Assembly: GCA_002067205.1 (NCBI GenBank)
Contig: MVQL01000210.1
Coordinates: 62,001-126,000, forward strand
Reading direction: 5' to 3'
Length of the DNA: 64,000 nt
Source of the DNA: Pelotomaculum sp. PtaB.Bin104
GTDB lineage: Bacteria > Bacillota > Desulfotomaculia > Desulfotomaculales > Pelotomaculaceae
The notes beneath the pieces were generated by a model. It searched no databases and had not been told where the DNA came from. It saw nothing but the letters and a program-made list of their open reading frames with translations. The translations under genes were made by a program, and so were the position numbers. Of the stretch, positions 43,406-52,777 are shown piece after piece (the first letter of the stretch is position 1; each line of letters opens with the position of its first letter).

Positions 43406-43669
43406 TATAATTCTCCTAAATAAGGTTTTTACTTAACTATACGAAAAAACAGCCAGCTTTTACCAGCCACACCGCCTGGTCCATATTTTTTAGGCCTAGG
43501 CGCAAAGACCCCAACGCAGTCGTTTGCAAAGCCAGAAGGCAAGTTCAGTATGGAACCTAACCTTATCTATGGTATTATATATATAACCTTTGCAGAATTG
43601 CTCCATAAGCATAATATTTCTTTATTTTAACATAAATACAGAAAAAATTCGCTTGGAAGGATTGATTAT

Positions 43670-44335
43670 ATGAAAGTTTTAGCTGTCAACGGAAGCCCGC
43701 GTAAGGACCGGAACACGGCAACCCTGCTGAAGCAGGCGCTGGCAGGCGCGGCCTCACAGGGGGCACAGACAGAGCTTGTTCATCTGTACGACCTTAGCTA
43801 TAAGGGTTGCATTAGTTGTTTTTCCTGTAAATTAAAAGGCGGGAAAAGCTATGGCCAGTGTGCCGTGGAGGACGATCTGACACCGTTGATAAAAAAAGTT
43901 GGGGAGGCGGACGCTGTTATTTTTGGCTCACCCATCTACTACGGAATAGTGACCGGCGAGATGAGGTCCTTCCTGGAAAGGTTGTTGTTCCCCTACCTGG
44001 TCTATGACGAGAACATGTCAAACCTTTTCCCAAAAAAGATACCGGCAGGCTTCATCTACACCATGGGCGCAAACGAAAGCCAGATGAAAGAACTTGGCTA
44101 CGAGAGGGACATTAAGTTTACAGAGATGTTAATGCTGCATACTTTCGGCTCTGCGGAGTCGCTGCTCGTTTGCGATACTTACCAGTTTGACGATTATTCT
44201 AAATATGTCGCCACTGCATTTAACCCGGAGGAAAAAGCCAGGAGGCGGCAGAAAGAATTCCCCAAGGAGTCTGAAAAGGCCTTTGAAATGGGCGCCAGGT
44301 TTGCCTCGTCTGGTTCACCCCAGCCCCACGTCTAA
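43670..44335 (+). CDS. NADPH-dependent FMN reductase / iron-sulfur flavoprotein-like
   Basis: 221 residues, ATG start with GGAAGG upstream. Flavodoxin-like fold: [15 protein letters not shown] (phosphate-binding loop), CISCFSCK (about 48-55; cysteines that in Isf-type flavoproteins can hold a cluster) and [21 protein letters not shown], the FMN-ring loop. It probably reduces quinones, FMN or dissolved metal complexes. Its 3' end overlaps the end of a truncated ZIP gene on the other strand by about 20 bases. Confidence 0.83.
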   Translation: MKVLAVNGSPRKDRNTATLLKQALAGAASQGAQTELVHLYDLSYKGCISCFSCKLKGGKSYGQCAVEDDLTPLIKKVGEADAVIFGSPIYYGIVTGEMRSFLERLLFPYLVYDENMSNLFPKKIPAGFIYTMGANESQMKELGYERDIKFTEMLMLHTFGSAESLLVCDTYQFDDYSKYVATAFNPEEKARRRQKEFPKESEKAFEMGARFASSGSPQPHV

Positions 44336-44740
44336 GAACATCATCACCGCGAAGCCGAGCATGGTGCCTGTTGTGGCATAGTCTGAGTTCCCGGAGGACT
44401 GCGCCTCGGGGATCAGCTCTTCCACGACCACGTAAATCATCGCGCCGGCCGCAAACGACAGCGCGTAAGGCAAAATCGGCATCATGGTGATTATGGCCAG
44501 GGCGCCGGCGACACCGGCCAAAGGCTCAACCATACCGGACATTTGCCCGTACCAGAAGCTCTTTAACCGGCTTAGGCCCACTCCCCTGAGTGGAATGGAA
44601 ACCGCCGCCCCCTCAGGGAAATTTTGAATGCCAATGCCCACCGCCAGCGCTATTGCTCCTGCCAGAGTAGCTGATGGCAACCCTGCGGCAACGGCGCCGA
44701 AGGCGACGCCGACGGCCAGGCCTTCCGGAAATACTTCTAC
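44315..44740 (-). pseudogene. 5'-truncated ZIP (GufA/ZupT-like) metal transporter
   Basis: The frame reads [17 protein letters not shown], then [17 protein letters not shown] (the ZIP metal-binding helix), [12 protein letters not shown] and [10 protein letters not shown], to a stop at 44315. A full GufA-type ZIP has about 250-270 residues and three more N-terminal helices; here an in-frame TAG at 44741-44743 precedes VEVFPEGL, and nothing ZIP-like is seen upstream before the HlyD gene ends at 44778. About the C-terminal half remains (142 codons). An ATG at 44680 could start a shorter product, but a working transporter is unlikely. Confidence 0.75.
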
Positions 44741-44777
44741 CTATGAATATGAAGCTGTTAATCAACTGTTTACCCGA

Positions 44778-45767
44778 TTAATTAATTAACAACTCGACCT
44801 TTTCCCCCGGCTTTAAGGGGTTATCACCGATTAGCCGTACTTTTATTTTTATGCTGTTCTTATTTTTATTGGCCGAGGTTTGCATGTCTTTTGGCGTATA
44901 CTGGGCCTGCAGGTCAATAAAGCTGACGACTCCCTGATATTGCTGCGCTCCACTTCTAACCACCAGCTCTTGCCCGTAGCTTACTTTGGATAGGCTGTCC
45001 TCGGGCAGGTAGGCCACCAGGTATTTCTCCGTGCCGGCGGCGATGTCCACCAAATTGTAACCCGGCGCCACAAGATCGCCCAGCAAGTAATTCTTGCTGA
45101 TAACAGTGCCGCTGGTTACAGCATAAAGCTTATACTTAGCCAAATTGTCCTGTGCCTGGCGCAGCTGGCTTTCGGTCTGCGCAATATCGGCCCGGGCGAA
45201 TTCTATTTTTCCGGCGTCGGCGCCCTTATTTATCAAGAACAATTTTTGCTTGGCGTTGTCTAGCTGCGTTTCAGCTGAGAAAACTGCGGCCTGCGCTAAA
45301 TCTAATTTATATTTGGCGTCATCGAAGGCGGCCTTGGCTAAGGCCCCGGCTTCATATAACGTCCGGGTTGTCTCAAAGTCCTTGCTGTCATTTTCGTAGG
45401 TCAGCCGGGCGCTGGCTAAGGCGTTTTCCGCCAGGGCAATGTTGTTTTGTCCCTGCTTGATTTCCTCAGGATCGGTCGCAGCCAGTAAATCCGCCAGTGT
45501 CGCCTGTTTTTTGGCCAGTCCTGCTTCAAGCTGCTCGATGGCGTAAAGCTCATTACTGTTATCGATTTCAGCAATCAGATCACCAGCTTTCACCTGCTGC
45601 CCAAGTTCGACCGGCAGGCTGGTAATTTTCCCGGACACCTCGCTGTGCTGGGAGAATATTGTCGTTTCCACCTCTCCTTTAAGCACCAGGCTCTTCTCAG
45701 TTTTGGAACAGCCGCCGATAAAAAGCGGCAGTATGATTAACAGAAGCGCCAGTAATATTTTCTTCAT
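44778..45767 (-). CDS. HlyD/MFP-family efflux lipoprotein
   Basis: 329 residues from the ATG at 45767 (GGGAGG 8 bases upstream; the open frame extends further but without a good start). Lipobox LFIGGC. Biotinyl-lipoyl-like half (SGKITSLPVELGQQVKAGDLIAEID), a coiled-coil hairpin rich in Ala, Gln and Glu (about 75-215), the second lipoyl half (AVTSGTVISKNYLLGDLV) and a beta-barrel. It is the membrane fusion protein of a YbhG-type ABC exporter with the permease and ATPase upstream. In a Gram-positive cell it would form an extracellular collar. Confidence 0.85.
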   Translation of the reverse strand: MKKILLALLLIILPLFIGGCSKTEKSLVLKGEVETTIFSQHSEVSGKITSLPVELGQQVKAGDLIAEIDNSNELYAIEQLEAGLAKKQATLADLLAATDPEEIKQGQNNIALAENALASARLTYENDSKDFETTRTLYEAGALAKAAFDDAKYKLDLAQAAVFSAETQLDNAKQKLFLINKGADAGKIEFARADIAQTESQLRQAQDNLAKYKLYAVTSGTVISKNYLLGDLVAPGYNLVDIAAGTEKYLVAYLPEDSLSKVSYGQELVVRSGAQQYQGVVSFIDLQAQYTPKDMQTSANKNKNSIKIKVRLIGDNPLKPGEKVELLIN

Positions 45768-46064
45768 CAAGACAGCCTCCCTACTCTGCTTTCTAAACGG
45801 GGCAAGCCGGCTACTTAAGCCTGCAGCCCTGACCGTTGAAATCCCCAACCACTCTTTACAATTACCATACAGCCTACCAGGGTCAACAGACATTGTCGGC
45901 TCCTCTTGATCTGAAGCCGAGTAAATGTCGTTTTTACCGGCTTACCAGCGCAGGGGTCGATATTGAAGGCTTCTCTATAGCTGCCCGCGGCCATTGCCAA
46001 CTGAAAACTCCGCCCTCTCGCCGGTCATCCTGCCATCGCTTGCCCCAGTAGTTATTCCTCACAC
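45768..46064. other. Intergenic between ABC permease and HlyD genes
   Basis: 297 bases without a convincing gene. A second ABC-2 permease is usual at this place in YbhGFSR-type operons, but no remnant of one is visible. Confidence 0.4.
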
Positions 46065-47081
46065 CTAAATCCGGCGGTATTTTTTTAACAGCAGGGTGTT
46101 TAGCAACATAAAAGCGCTTGAACACCCCAGCAGCACGCCAATGTCCCTGGTAAACATGGAAATCCCGTTACCCTTGATCATCACCTGAGTCAGCGCGTCC
46201 GCCACATAGTATAAGGGCATGACCGGCTCTAAAAACTCAATTGCGGCGGGCAGGTCAAACAGCCCCGAAAAAAATATCTGCGGGATGATGATCACCGGGA
46301 TAAACTGCATCATTTGAAATTCGCTGCTAGCCGCGGTCGATACCAGGATGCCCAGGGTTAAGGCCACCATTGCCGTAAGCAGGGTGATTAGCAGCACCAG
46401 CCCGAAAGAGCCGACCATGGTCACGTTCAGCACGTAGATCACATAAGTGGAAATTAAAAAAGACTGCAATACGGTGAACAGTCCAAAGCCCAGCACATAC
46501 CCGCCTACGATCTCCCAACGCTTAATGGGCATGGAGAGCAGTTTCTCCAGGGTCCCCGAGGTCCGCTCCTGCAAAAAGGAAATCCCCGACACCAGGAAGG
46601 TAAAGAAGAAAACGATAAAGCCGATCAATACAGTGCCGAAGCTGTCGAATAAGGTGGCATCCTCATAGCCATACACGTAGGTTACCTCGGACGATAGGTC
46701 CGGCCGGACCCCCTCTACCTTATTTTTAGCCTCCTGCAGCGCCGTCAGGGCCTGCTTCGCTTTGGTCGGGTTGCTGCCGTCCACCTCGATATAGGGCTTG
46801 CCGCTGATAATATTCACAGTGGCCACCACCTCACCCCGAGCCAGGGCGTCTCTGGCCTGGTTTTCGCTGTAACGCGAGGCGATCACGTTGCTGTCATCCA
46901 GCTTATCCATGAAGCCGGCCGGCGCATTGATTACCGCTACATTAACAGTCGGCTCCGATTCACCCAGAATAAAATAAAGCAAAGTCAGCAGCAGGATAGG
47001 GGCAAACAACATCAGCGCAATCGTGCGCTTGTCGTGGCGCAGCTGGTTTAGGATGCGGACGGCCAGCGCTCTAACCCTCAT
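46065..47081 (-). CDS. ABC-2 type efflux permease
   Basis: 338 residues from the ATG at 47081 (GGAGG 8 bases upstream), overlapping the ATPase gene by 11 bases. One N-terminal helix (MLFAPILLLTLLYFILG), a large external loop (about 50-165), then five helices including the ABC-2 signature region SFLQERTSGTLEKLLSMPIKRWEIVGG. It is a YbhS/YhhJ-type permease exporting drugs or other amphiphiles with the ATPase upstream and the HlyD protein downstream. Only one permease is present, so it probably works as a homodimer. Confidence 0.87.
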   Translation of the reverse strand: MRVRALAVRILNQLRHDKRTIALMLFAPILLLTLLYFILGESEPTVNVAVINAPAGFMDKLDDSNVIASRYSENQARDALARGEVVATVNIISGKPYIEVDGSNPTKAKQALTALQEAKNKVEGVRPDLSSEVTYVYGYEDATLFDSFGTVLIGFIVFFFTFLVSGISFLQERTSGTLEKLLSMPIKRWEIVGGYVLGFGLFTVLQSFLISTYVIYVLNVTMVGSFGLVLLITLLTAMVALTLGILVSTAASSEFQMMQFIPVIIIPQIFFSGLFDLPAAIEFLEPVMPLYYVADALTQVMIKGNGISMFTRDIGVLLGCSSAFMLLNTLLLKKYRRI

Positions 47082-47805
47082 TTTGCTTACCTCCATAATA
47101 AATGAACGCTTCCTCGATACTGCCGGCGCCGATACCGGCCTGCAGTTCGCCGGCTGTGCCCTGGGCGATCATCCGGCCATCCCTGAGCATGGCCAGCAGG
47201 TGACATTTATCGGCTTCGTCCATGACGTGGGTGGTGACTATGATGGTGACACCCTGATTGGCCAGCTTATATAGCTCCTCCCAGATGCTTTTCCGCAGCA
47301 TCGGATCGATCCCCACGGTGGGTTCGTCCAAAACCAGCACCGGCGGTCTGTGCATAATAGCAATGGCCAGGGAAAGCCGCCGCTTCATGCCGCCCGAAAA
47401 GTCCCGCACCAGCTTTTTTAAGTCATCAGACAGCTGGACCAGGGCCATTACCTCAGCCGTTCTTTTCTTAATTTGCGCTTTACTCATGCCGTAGATTGAC
47501 CCGAAAAAATCCAGGTTCTCGGCTGCGGTCAGCGCACTGTACAGGGCGTCTGCCTGGGCCATGTACCCGATTTTATTCATCAGGTCCAGCCTGGGCATGC
47601 GCTCATTTATAACATAGGCCTCACCGGAGGTGGCCTCAAGAATACCGGCGACGATCTTGACGATTGTGGTTTTACCACAGCCGGAGGGGCCCAAAAGCCC
47701 ATAGATGCACCCGCAGGGTACCTGCAGGTCAATATCAAACAAAACCTGCTTGGCCCCAAAGGACTTATTTACCTTTTTTAAGACAATGCATGCATCATTG
47801 TTCAT
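47071..47805 (-). CDS. ABC-2 exporter ATP-binding protein
   Basis: 244 residues from the ATG at 47805 (GGGAG 6 bases upstream). Walker A GPSGCGKTT (about 38), Q-loop YMAQADALY, signature FSGGMKRRLSLAIAI, Walker B VLVLDEPTVGIDP and switch His in TTHVMDEAD. These are typical of DrrA/YbhF-like exporters. First gene of a three-gene efflux unit (ATPase, permease, HlyD). No regulator is encoded next to it. Confidence 0.88.
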   Translation of the reverse strand: MNNDACIVLKKVNKSFGAKQVLFDIDLQVPCGCIYGLLGPSGCGKTTIVKIVAGILEATSGEAYVINERMPRLDLMNKIGYMAQADALYSALTAAENLDFFGSIYGMSKAQIKKRTAEVMALVQLSDDLKKLVRDFSGGMKRRLSLAIAIMHRPPVLVLDEPTVGIDPMLRKSIWEELYKLANQGVTIIVTTHVMDEADKCHLLAMLRDGRMIAQGTAGELQAGIGAGSIEEAFIYYGGKQNEG

Positions 47806-48419
47806 ATAAGCTCCCTGAGTAATAGCGCCAGTTTTTTTATAAAAATTAATTATTAAGTCCGCGAAAATGGATCGTTTAAACCCCGCGGCTTTTGCCAATT
47901 AGGTCTTCCAGCCGGCCCAAAGCTGAAAGGTAATCCACCTGATTCCTTTCCGCTGGCAGGTTGAGCGTTAATCCTAACCCTAAATTTCTTTATTAGTTAA
48001 CCACCCGGCTCATTTCCTTTGGCAGGTTGAGCCTTGCAGAATAATGTCTCAATATTATCATTAATCGCAATTTCATTATAATAGAGCGGAACTGGTTAAT
48101 CAATGAACACAATAAAGCTCAAGTGATGGATAATAAACAGATCATAAAGAAACTGTTTTATGTACCAGCGGTTTCCTGAATCAAGCAGGAAAATGTAAGG
48201 TCCTGGTCGTAATCCCTTTATAGGCTTAATAACCTGTCTATGACTTACAGCGTGATTTTTTCTTTAGTACATATTCCATATATTTTCATCAGGCCAACCA
48301 AGCCTTTCCTGACCTGAACGGAGGTTTGGTGGAGATTTACATGCCCCGGTTTGTGTTTAATAAGGTGTTGGCCTGACCTGGTTTAATAGTTGTCTAACTA
48401 AACATTGGAGGAAAGAAAT
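47806..48419. other. Divergent intergenic region with short repeats
   Basis: About 610 bases between the exporter ATPase and sbcD, which diverge. Two imperfect direct copies of TTTCC..TGGCAGGTTGAGC occur near 47945 and 48015. An inverted pair TCAGGCCAAC (48289-48298) and GTTGGCCTGA (48367-48376) flanks the DNA just before sbcD. No gene or known riboswitch was seen. Confidence 0.45.
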
Positions 48420-49577
48420 ATGAGGATTATCCACACGTCCGACTGGCATTTAGGGCGGATTTTTCACGGGGTGCACCTCACCGAAGACCAGGCCTACATC
48501 CTGGACCAGTTTGTCCGGCTGGCCGGGGACGAAAAGCCGGATGTGGTTTTAATCGCAGGCGACATATACGACCGCTCTGTGCCCCCGACCGAGGCCGTCA
48601 GGTTGCTGGACGAGGTGCTCTCCCGCCTTCTGCTGGACGACGGGGTCCCGGTCATTCTAATCGCCGGCAACCATGACAGCCCGGAGCGGCTGGCGTTCGG
48701 CACCCGCCTGCTGGCCCGCCAGGGCCTGCACATTGCCGGGCAGCCGGGGCAAGACCTGTCGCCGGTAATTCTAAGCGACACGTCCGGGCCTGTTTACTTT
48801 TGCCCGATACCCTACGCCGAGCCGGCAGTGGTCAGAGAGAAGCTCACCGCGCCGGAGGCCGCCGACCATAATCTGGCTATGCGGTGCCTGGTGCGTCAGG
48901 TAGCTGCACTAATCCCCGCCGGTGCCCGGGCCGTTGCCCTGGCCCACGCCTTTGTAGCCGGTGGTGAAGAGAGCGATTCGGAGCGCCCCCTTTCCATCGG
49001 CGGCAGCGGGATGGTAGAGGCCTCCTGCTTTGAGCCGTTTCACTACGTGGCCCTAGGGCACCTCCACCAGCCACAGAGCGTCGGGGGAAACCATATACAT
49101 TACGCCGGCTCCCTGCTGAAATATTCCTTCGCAGAGGCCGGCCGCAGGAAATCAGTGACGCTGGTGGAGATGGACGGCACGGGGAAATTGTCCTTAGAAA
49201 CCATTTCCCTCACCCCCCGGCGGGAGCTGCGCTGCCTGGAAGGCCGGATCGACGAGCTTCTAGCTAGACCGCAAAGCGGCGAGAACAAGGATGACTACCT
49301 GATGGTCACCCTGACTGACCAGGGCGCCATCCTGGACGCCATCGGCAAGCTCAGGGAGGTCTACCCCAATGTTCTGCATATTGAGCGCCCCCACCTGCTG
49401 ACTGGCGGTGAGCTGCGAGGTCCAAGCGCCGACCACCGCCGCCTGGGCGAGCTGGACCTGTTTTCCTCCTTTTTCGAGCAGGTGACCGGCACCCCCCTTT
49501 CCGAAGAGCAGGCCCGGGCTTTCATCGAAACGGCAGAGGCCTTGCACCGTCAGGACCGGGAGGTGATTTCCCGATGA
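48420..49577 (+). CDS. sbcD: SbcD (Mre11-family) nuclease subunit
   Basis: 385 residues from the ATG at 48420, which has GGAGG 9 bases upstream (an in-frame TTG at 48405 lies inside the ribosome site). Mre11-type metal-binding motifs: HTSDWHLG (about 5-12), IAGDIYDRS (about 45), IAGNHDSPERL (about 78), LAHAFVAGG and LGHLHQPQ. SbcCD cleaves DNA hairpins and protein-blocked ends. The stop overlaps the sbcC start by 4 bases (ATGA), so the two subunits are translationally coupled. Confidence 0.93.
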   Translation: MRIIHTSDWHLGRIFHGVHLTEDQAYILDQFVRLAGDEKPDVVLIAGDIYDRSVPPTEAVRLLDEVLSRLLLDDGVPVILIAGNHDSPERLAFGTRLLARQGLHIAGQPGQDLSPVILSDTSGPVYFCPIPYAEPAVVREKLTAPEAADHNLAMRCLVRQVAALIPAGARAVALAHAFVAGGEESDSERPLSIGGSGMVEASCFEPFHYVALGHLHQPQSVGGNHIHYAGSLLKYSFAEAGRRKSVTLVEMDGTGKLSLETISLTPRRELRCLEGRIDELLARPQSGENKDDYLMVTLTDQGAILDAIGKLREVYPNVLHIERPHLLTGGELRGPSADHRRLGELDLFSSFFEQVTGTPLSEEQARAFIETAEALHRQDREVISR

Positions 49578-52500
49578 AGCCTTTAAGGCTCGCTATGTGC
49601 GCCTTTGGCCCCTACGCCGGACTGCAGGAGCTTGACTTCACCGAGCTGGGCAACCGGAACTTCTTTTTGATCCACGGGCCTACCGGCTCGGGCAAGACGA
49701 CCATCCTGGACGCCATCTGCTTTGCCCTTTATGGGGACACTAGCGGCGCCGAGCGGGACGGCAAACAAATGCGCAGCGATCATGCCGACCAGATCGTTAG
49801 CACTGAGATCACCTTTGACTTTGCCATCGGGGAAGAGACCTACCGCATCAGACGCAGCCCCGAGCAGGAGCGCCCCCGGCGGCGCGGCGAGGGCACCAGG
49901 ACCATCAGCGCCGAGGCCACCCTGTGGCATTACACAGGTTATGATTGCGGCAGACCGGAGGAAAGAGTCCTGGCCAGCGGGTGGAATAAAGTCACTGCGG
50001 TCGTGGAAACGCTGCTGGGGTTTAAAAGCAGCCAGTTCCGCCAGGTAGTGATGCTCCCACAAGGGGAATTTCGCAAACTCCTGCTGGCGGGCTCAAGGGA
50101 TCGCCAGGTGATCCTTGAGACCCTCTTCAGGACCGATTTTTACCGGCGGTTGGAAGATGAGCTAAAGAAAGCCGCCAAAGGCATTAAGGACAGCTTTGAG
50201 AGTACGGCGGCGCAACGGGCTTGGGTGCTGCAGGAAGCCAAGGCGGACTCCCGGGAAGACCTGATTCAAAAGCACCGACAGCATCAGGAAGATGCCCAAC
50301 AAGCAGCATTGGAATTAAGTAACAACGAAATCGCTTATAAAAAGGCCCAGGAGCAATTAGCTGCCGGACGGCAAACCAAGGAAAAATTAGCGGAGAAAAA
50401 AGAGGCGAAGCTGGCTGTGGCCGCCCTGGCCGCCAAAAGCGAGCTGGTCGACGCCAGCCGCACCCAACTGGCCCGCTCCCGCCAGGCCGTCGGGCTGGCC
50501 GATGCGGAAAACCTGCTACTCACCAGGCAGCGTGAGGTTGACCAAGCGGCCACCTACCTCAAGGATAAGCTGCAACTGCGGGAAAAGGCGCTGGCTGAAA
50601 AAGACACCGCCGCCAAGAGACTGGCCGCCGAGCAGGAACAGGAGCCTGCCCGGGAGGCGGCCGGCCGCGCAGTCACCCGGTTGGAGGACCTTACCAAAAA
50701 AGTCGCTGCCTTGGCCGAGGCACGGGTAAGAGTGACCCAGGCCAATAAAAATCTGCACTCCGCTACTGAACAGCAATACCAGGCCATGCAGGCGCTCAGC
50801 AAACTTCAGGTCGATTTGGCTCAGAAGGGAAAGGCGCAGCTGGCGGCAACAGCCCAGGCCGCCCAGGCGGGGGCGTTGGAGGCCGCCTGTAAAGAAGCCC
50901 AGACGTTAAGCGAAAAAAGGCAAAAGCTAAATATGTTGCACCGGGAGCTGACGGGGCACCGGCAGAAACTTGACCCCATCCGCAAGGCACTGGCGCAGGC
51001 GGAAGAAAAATATGCCAGATTAAGACAGGAGCTTTTAAGCTTGCAGGAAGCCTGGCACCAGGGGCAGGCTTCCTTTTTGGCCAGTGATTTAGCAGCAAAC
51101 TCCCCCTGCCCGGTTTGCGGCTCCCTGGAACACCCGGCCCCGGCTCATAGTCAGGTGGAACTGCCCTCGGAGCAAACGCTTAAGGCCAGGCAGCAAGAGG
51201 TGGCAAGCCTCGAAAAGACCCGCGACGAGTTGCGGGAGAAGCTGGCAGATGCCGCTACACGAGAGGCGACGGTCAGCGGCAAAATTGAGGAACTGGAAAA
51301 AGATCTGGGTGAAAAAGCCAGTGCTGACCTAGCCTTGCTGATAGCTGCAGCCATACAGGCCGAAAAATTGTGGCGGCAGGCCTCAGTTGCAGTAGAAACG
51401 GCCGACGCCCTCAGCGCCGCGCTCGATGCGCTAAAAACCCAGGAACAAGCCGCCGGCGAGAAGCTGGAAGCCTGTACAAAAGCCTGGCAGGCAGCGCAGA
51501 TCACTCAGGAGGCCGCTCAGGCGGTAGTCGCGGAACGAGAGTCCGCCCTGCCCGAAGAGCTGCGCGACCCCGTATCCCTGCAGCAGGCGCAAAAAAAGGC
51601 CAGAATGCAGCGGGAGCGGCTGGAGCAGTTGTTTAAGCAGGCCAGTGAGAACGCGGTCAGGGCGGCCTGGTCCTTTGCCGAGGCGGACACGGCGGCCACT
51701 GAGGCCCGGGAAACCCTGCAAGTAACGGTCAAGCGTGCTGAAGAAGCAAAGATTTTATTTGAAGAGCGCCTGACCGGGGCTGGGTTTACCGACTTGGATA
51801 CCTTTAGGTCCAACAAAAAGGCGCCGGAAGCGATCCAGCGCCTGGAGCAGGCAATAAAGAAGTTCGACGAGGACCTGCGCGCCGCCCAAGACCGCCTGGA
51901 GCGCGCCGGGCTGGCTGCGGCCGGCTTAAGCGAGCCGGACCTGGCCGGTCTGACCTGGGCTACCAATGAAGCAGAGGCCCTGTGGAAAAAAAGCCTGGCT
52001 ACCGTAACCGGACTGCAGACACTGCTAGGCCAGGAAAGCGGATGGCTCAAAAAGCTGGCGGAAATTGAAGGGACTCTGCGGGAGTTGGAAGAGCGGTACG
52101 CGGTGATGGGCCGCCTTTCCGAGGTGGCCGGCGGCAAGAATAAATACGGCATGACCTTCCAGCGCTTCGTGCTGGGCGCCCTGTTGGACGATGTGACCAT
52201 CGCCGCCACCAGTCGGCTGAAGCTGATGAGCCGCGGCCGCTATCACCTGCAGCGCACTCTGGACCGGGCCCGCAGCAATGCGGCCGGAGGTCTGGAGCTG
52301 GAAGTATTTGACACTTACACCGGCGCAACCCGGGGGGTGGCCACCCTGTCCGGTGGGGAAACCTTCCTGGCCTCCCTCTCCCTGGCCCTGGGGCTGACCG
52401 ATGTGGTCCAGTCTTATGCCGGAGGCATCCACCTGGACACCATTTTTGTTGATGAAGGCTTCGGTACCCTAGACCCGGAGTCCCTGGACTTTGTCCTGCA

Positions 52501-52639
52501 GGCTTTAATGGACCTGCAGCAGGGTGACCGCCTGGTAGGCATAATCTCCCATGTCCCCGAGCTCAGGGAGCGCATTGACGCGCTTCTAGAAGTCCGGCCT
52601 ACAGAGCGGGGCAGCACCGCGAGTTTTAAATTAGGGTAA
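49574..52639 (+). CDS. sbcC: SbcC (Rad50-family) ATPase subunit
   Basis: 1021 residues. Walker A GPTGSGKTTILDAICFALYG near the N-terminus, two long coiled-coil arms, a central zinc hook CPVCGSLEHPAP (about 513), and the C-terminal signature LSGGETFLASLSLALGL with Walker B DTIFVDEGFGTLDPES. ATG start overlaps the sbcD stop. It is the SMC-like ATPase that drives and positions the SbcD nuclease. Length is normal for Firmicutes SbcC (about 1000-1150). Confidence 0.93.
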   Translation: MKPLRLAMCAFGPYAGLQELDFTELGNRNFFLIHGPTGSGKTTILDAICFALYGDTSGAERDGKQMRSDHADQIVSTEITFDFAIGEETYRIRRSPEQERPRRRGEGTRTISAEATLWHYTGYDCGRPEERVLASGWNKVTAVVETLLGFKSSQFRQVVMLPQGEFRKLLLAGSRDRQVILETLFRTDFYRRLEDELKKAAKGIKDSFESTAAQRAWVLQEAKADSREDLIQKHRQHQEDAQQAALELSNNEIAYKKAQEQLAAGRQTKEKLAEKKEAKLAVAALAAKSELVDASRTQLARSRQAVGLADAENLLLTRQREVDQAATYLKDKLQLREKALAEKDTAAKRLAAEQEQEPAREAAGRAVTRLEDLTKKVAALAEARVRVTQANKNLHSATEQQYQAMQALSKLQVDLAQKGKAQLAATAQAAQAGALEAACKEAQTLSEKRQKLNMLHRELTGHRQKLDPIRKALAQAEEKYARLRQELLSLQEAWHQGQASFLASDLAANSPCPVCGSLEHPAPAHSQVELPSEQTLKARQQEVASLEKTRDELREKLADAATREATVSGKIEELEKDLGEKASADLALLIAAAIQAEKLWRQASVAVETADALSAALDALKTQEQAAGEKLEACTKAWQAAQITQEAAQAVVAERESALPEELRDPVSLQQAQKKARMQRERLEQLFKQASENAVRAAWSFAEADTAATEARETLQVTVKRAEEAKILFEERLTGAGFTDLDTFRSNKKAPEAIQRLEQAIKKFDEDLRAAQDRLERAGLAAAGLSEPDLAGLTWATNEAEALWKKSLATVTGLQTLLGQESGWLKKLAEIEGTLRELEERYAVMGRLSEVAGGKNKYGMTFQRFVLGALLDDVTIAATSRLKLMSRGRYHLQRTLDRARSNAAGGLELEVFDTYTGATRGVATLSGGETFLASLSLALGLTDVVQSYAGGIHLDTIFVDEGFGTLDPESLDFVLQALMDLQQGDRLVGIISHVPELRERIDALLEVRPTERGSTASFKLG

Positions 52640-52777
52640 ATTAGGAAGGTACCGTTCCCATCATTTAAATTGCCCGCAGGGGGAACCGTCTGCGGCTGTG
52701 CCCGGTAACCATAGTACGCTGGATTTAGTGTCCCGATCAGCACCTGAATATTACCCGGCAGCTCCGGCTGGAGTCTT

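Noticed and set aside
49583-52432. Several long minus-strand frames opposite sbcC
   Set aside because: They are GC-rich shadow frames of the SbcC coding sequence and lack ribosome sites or domains.
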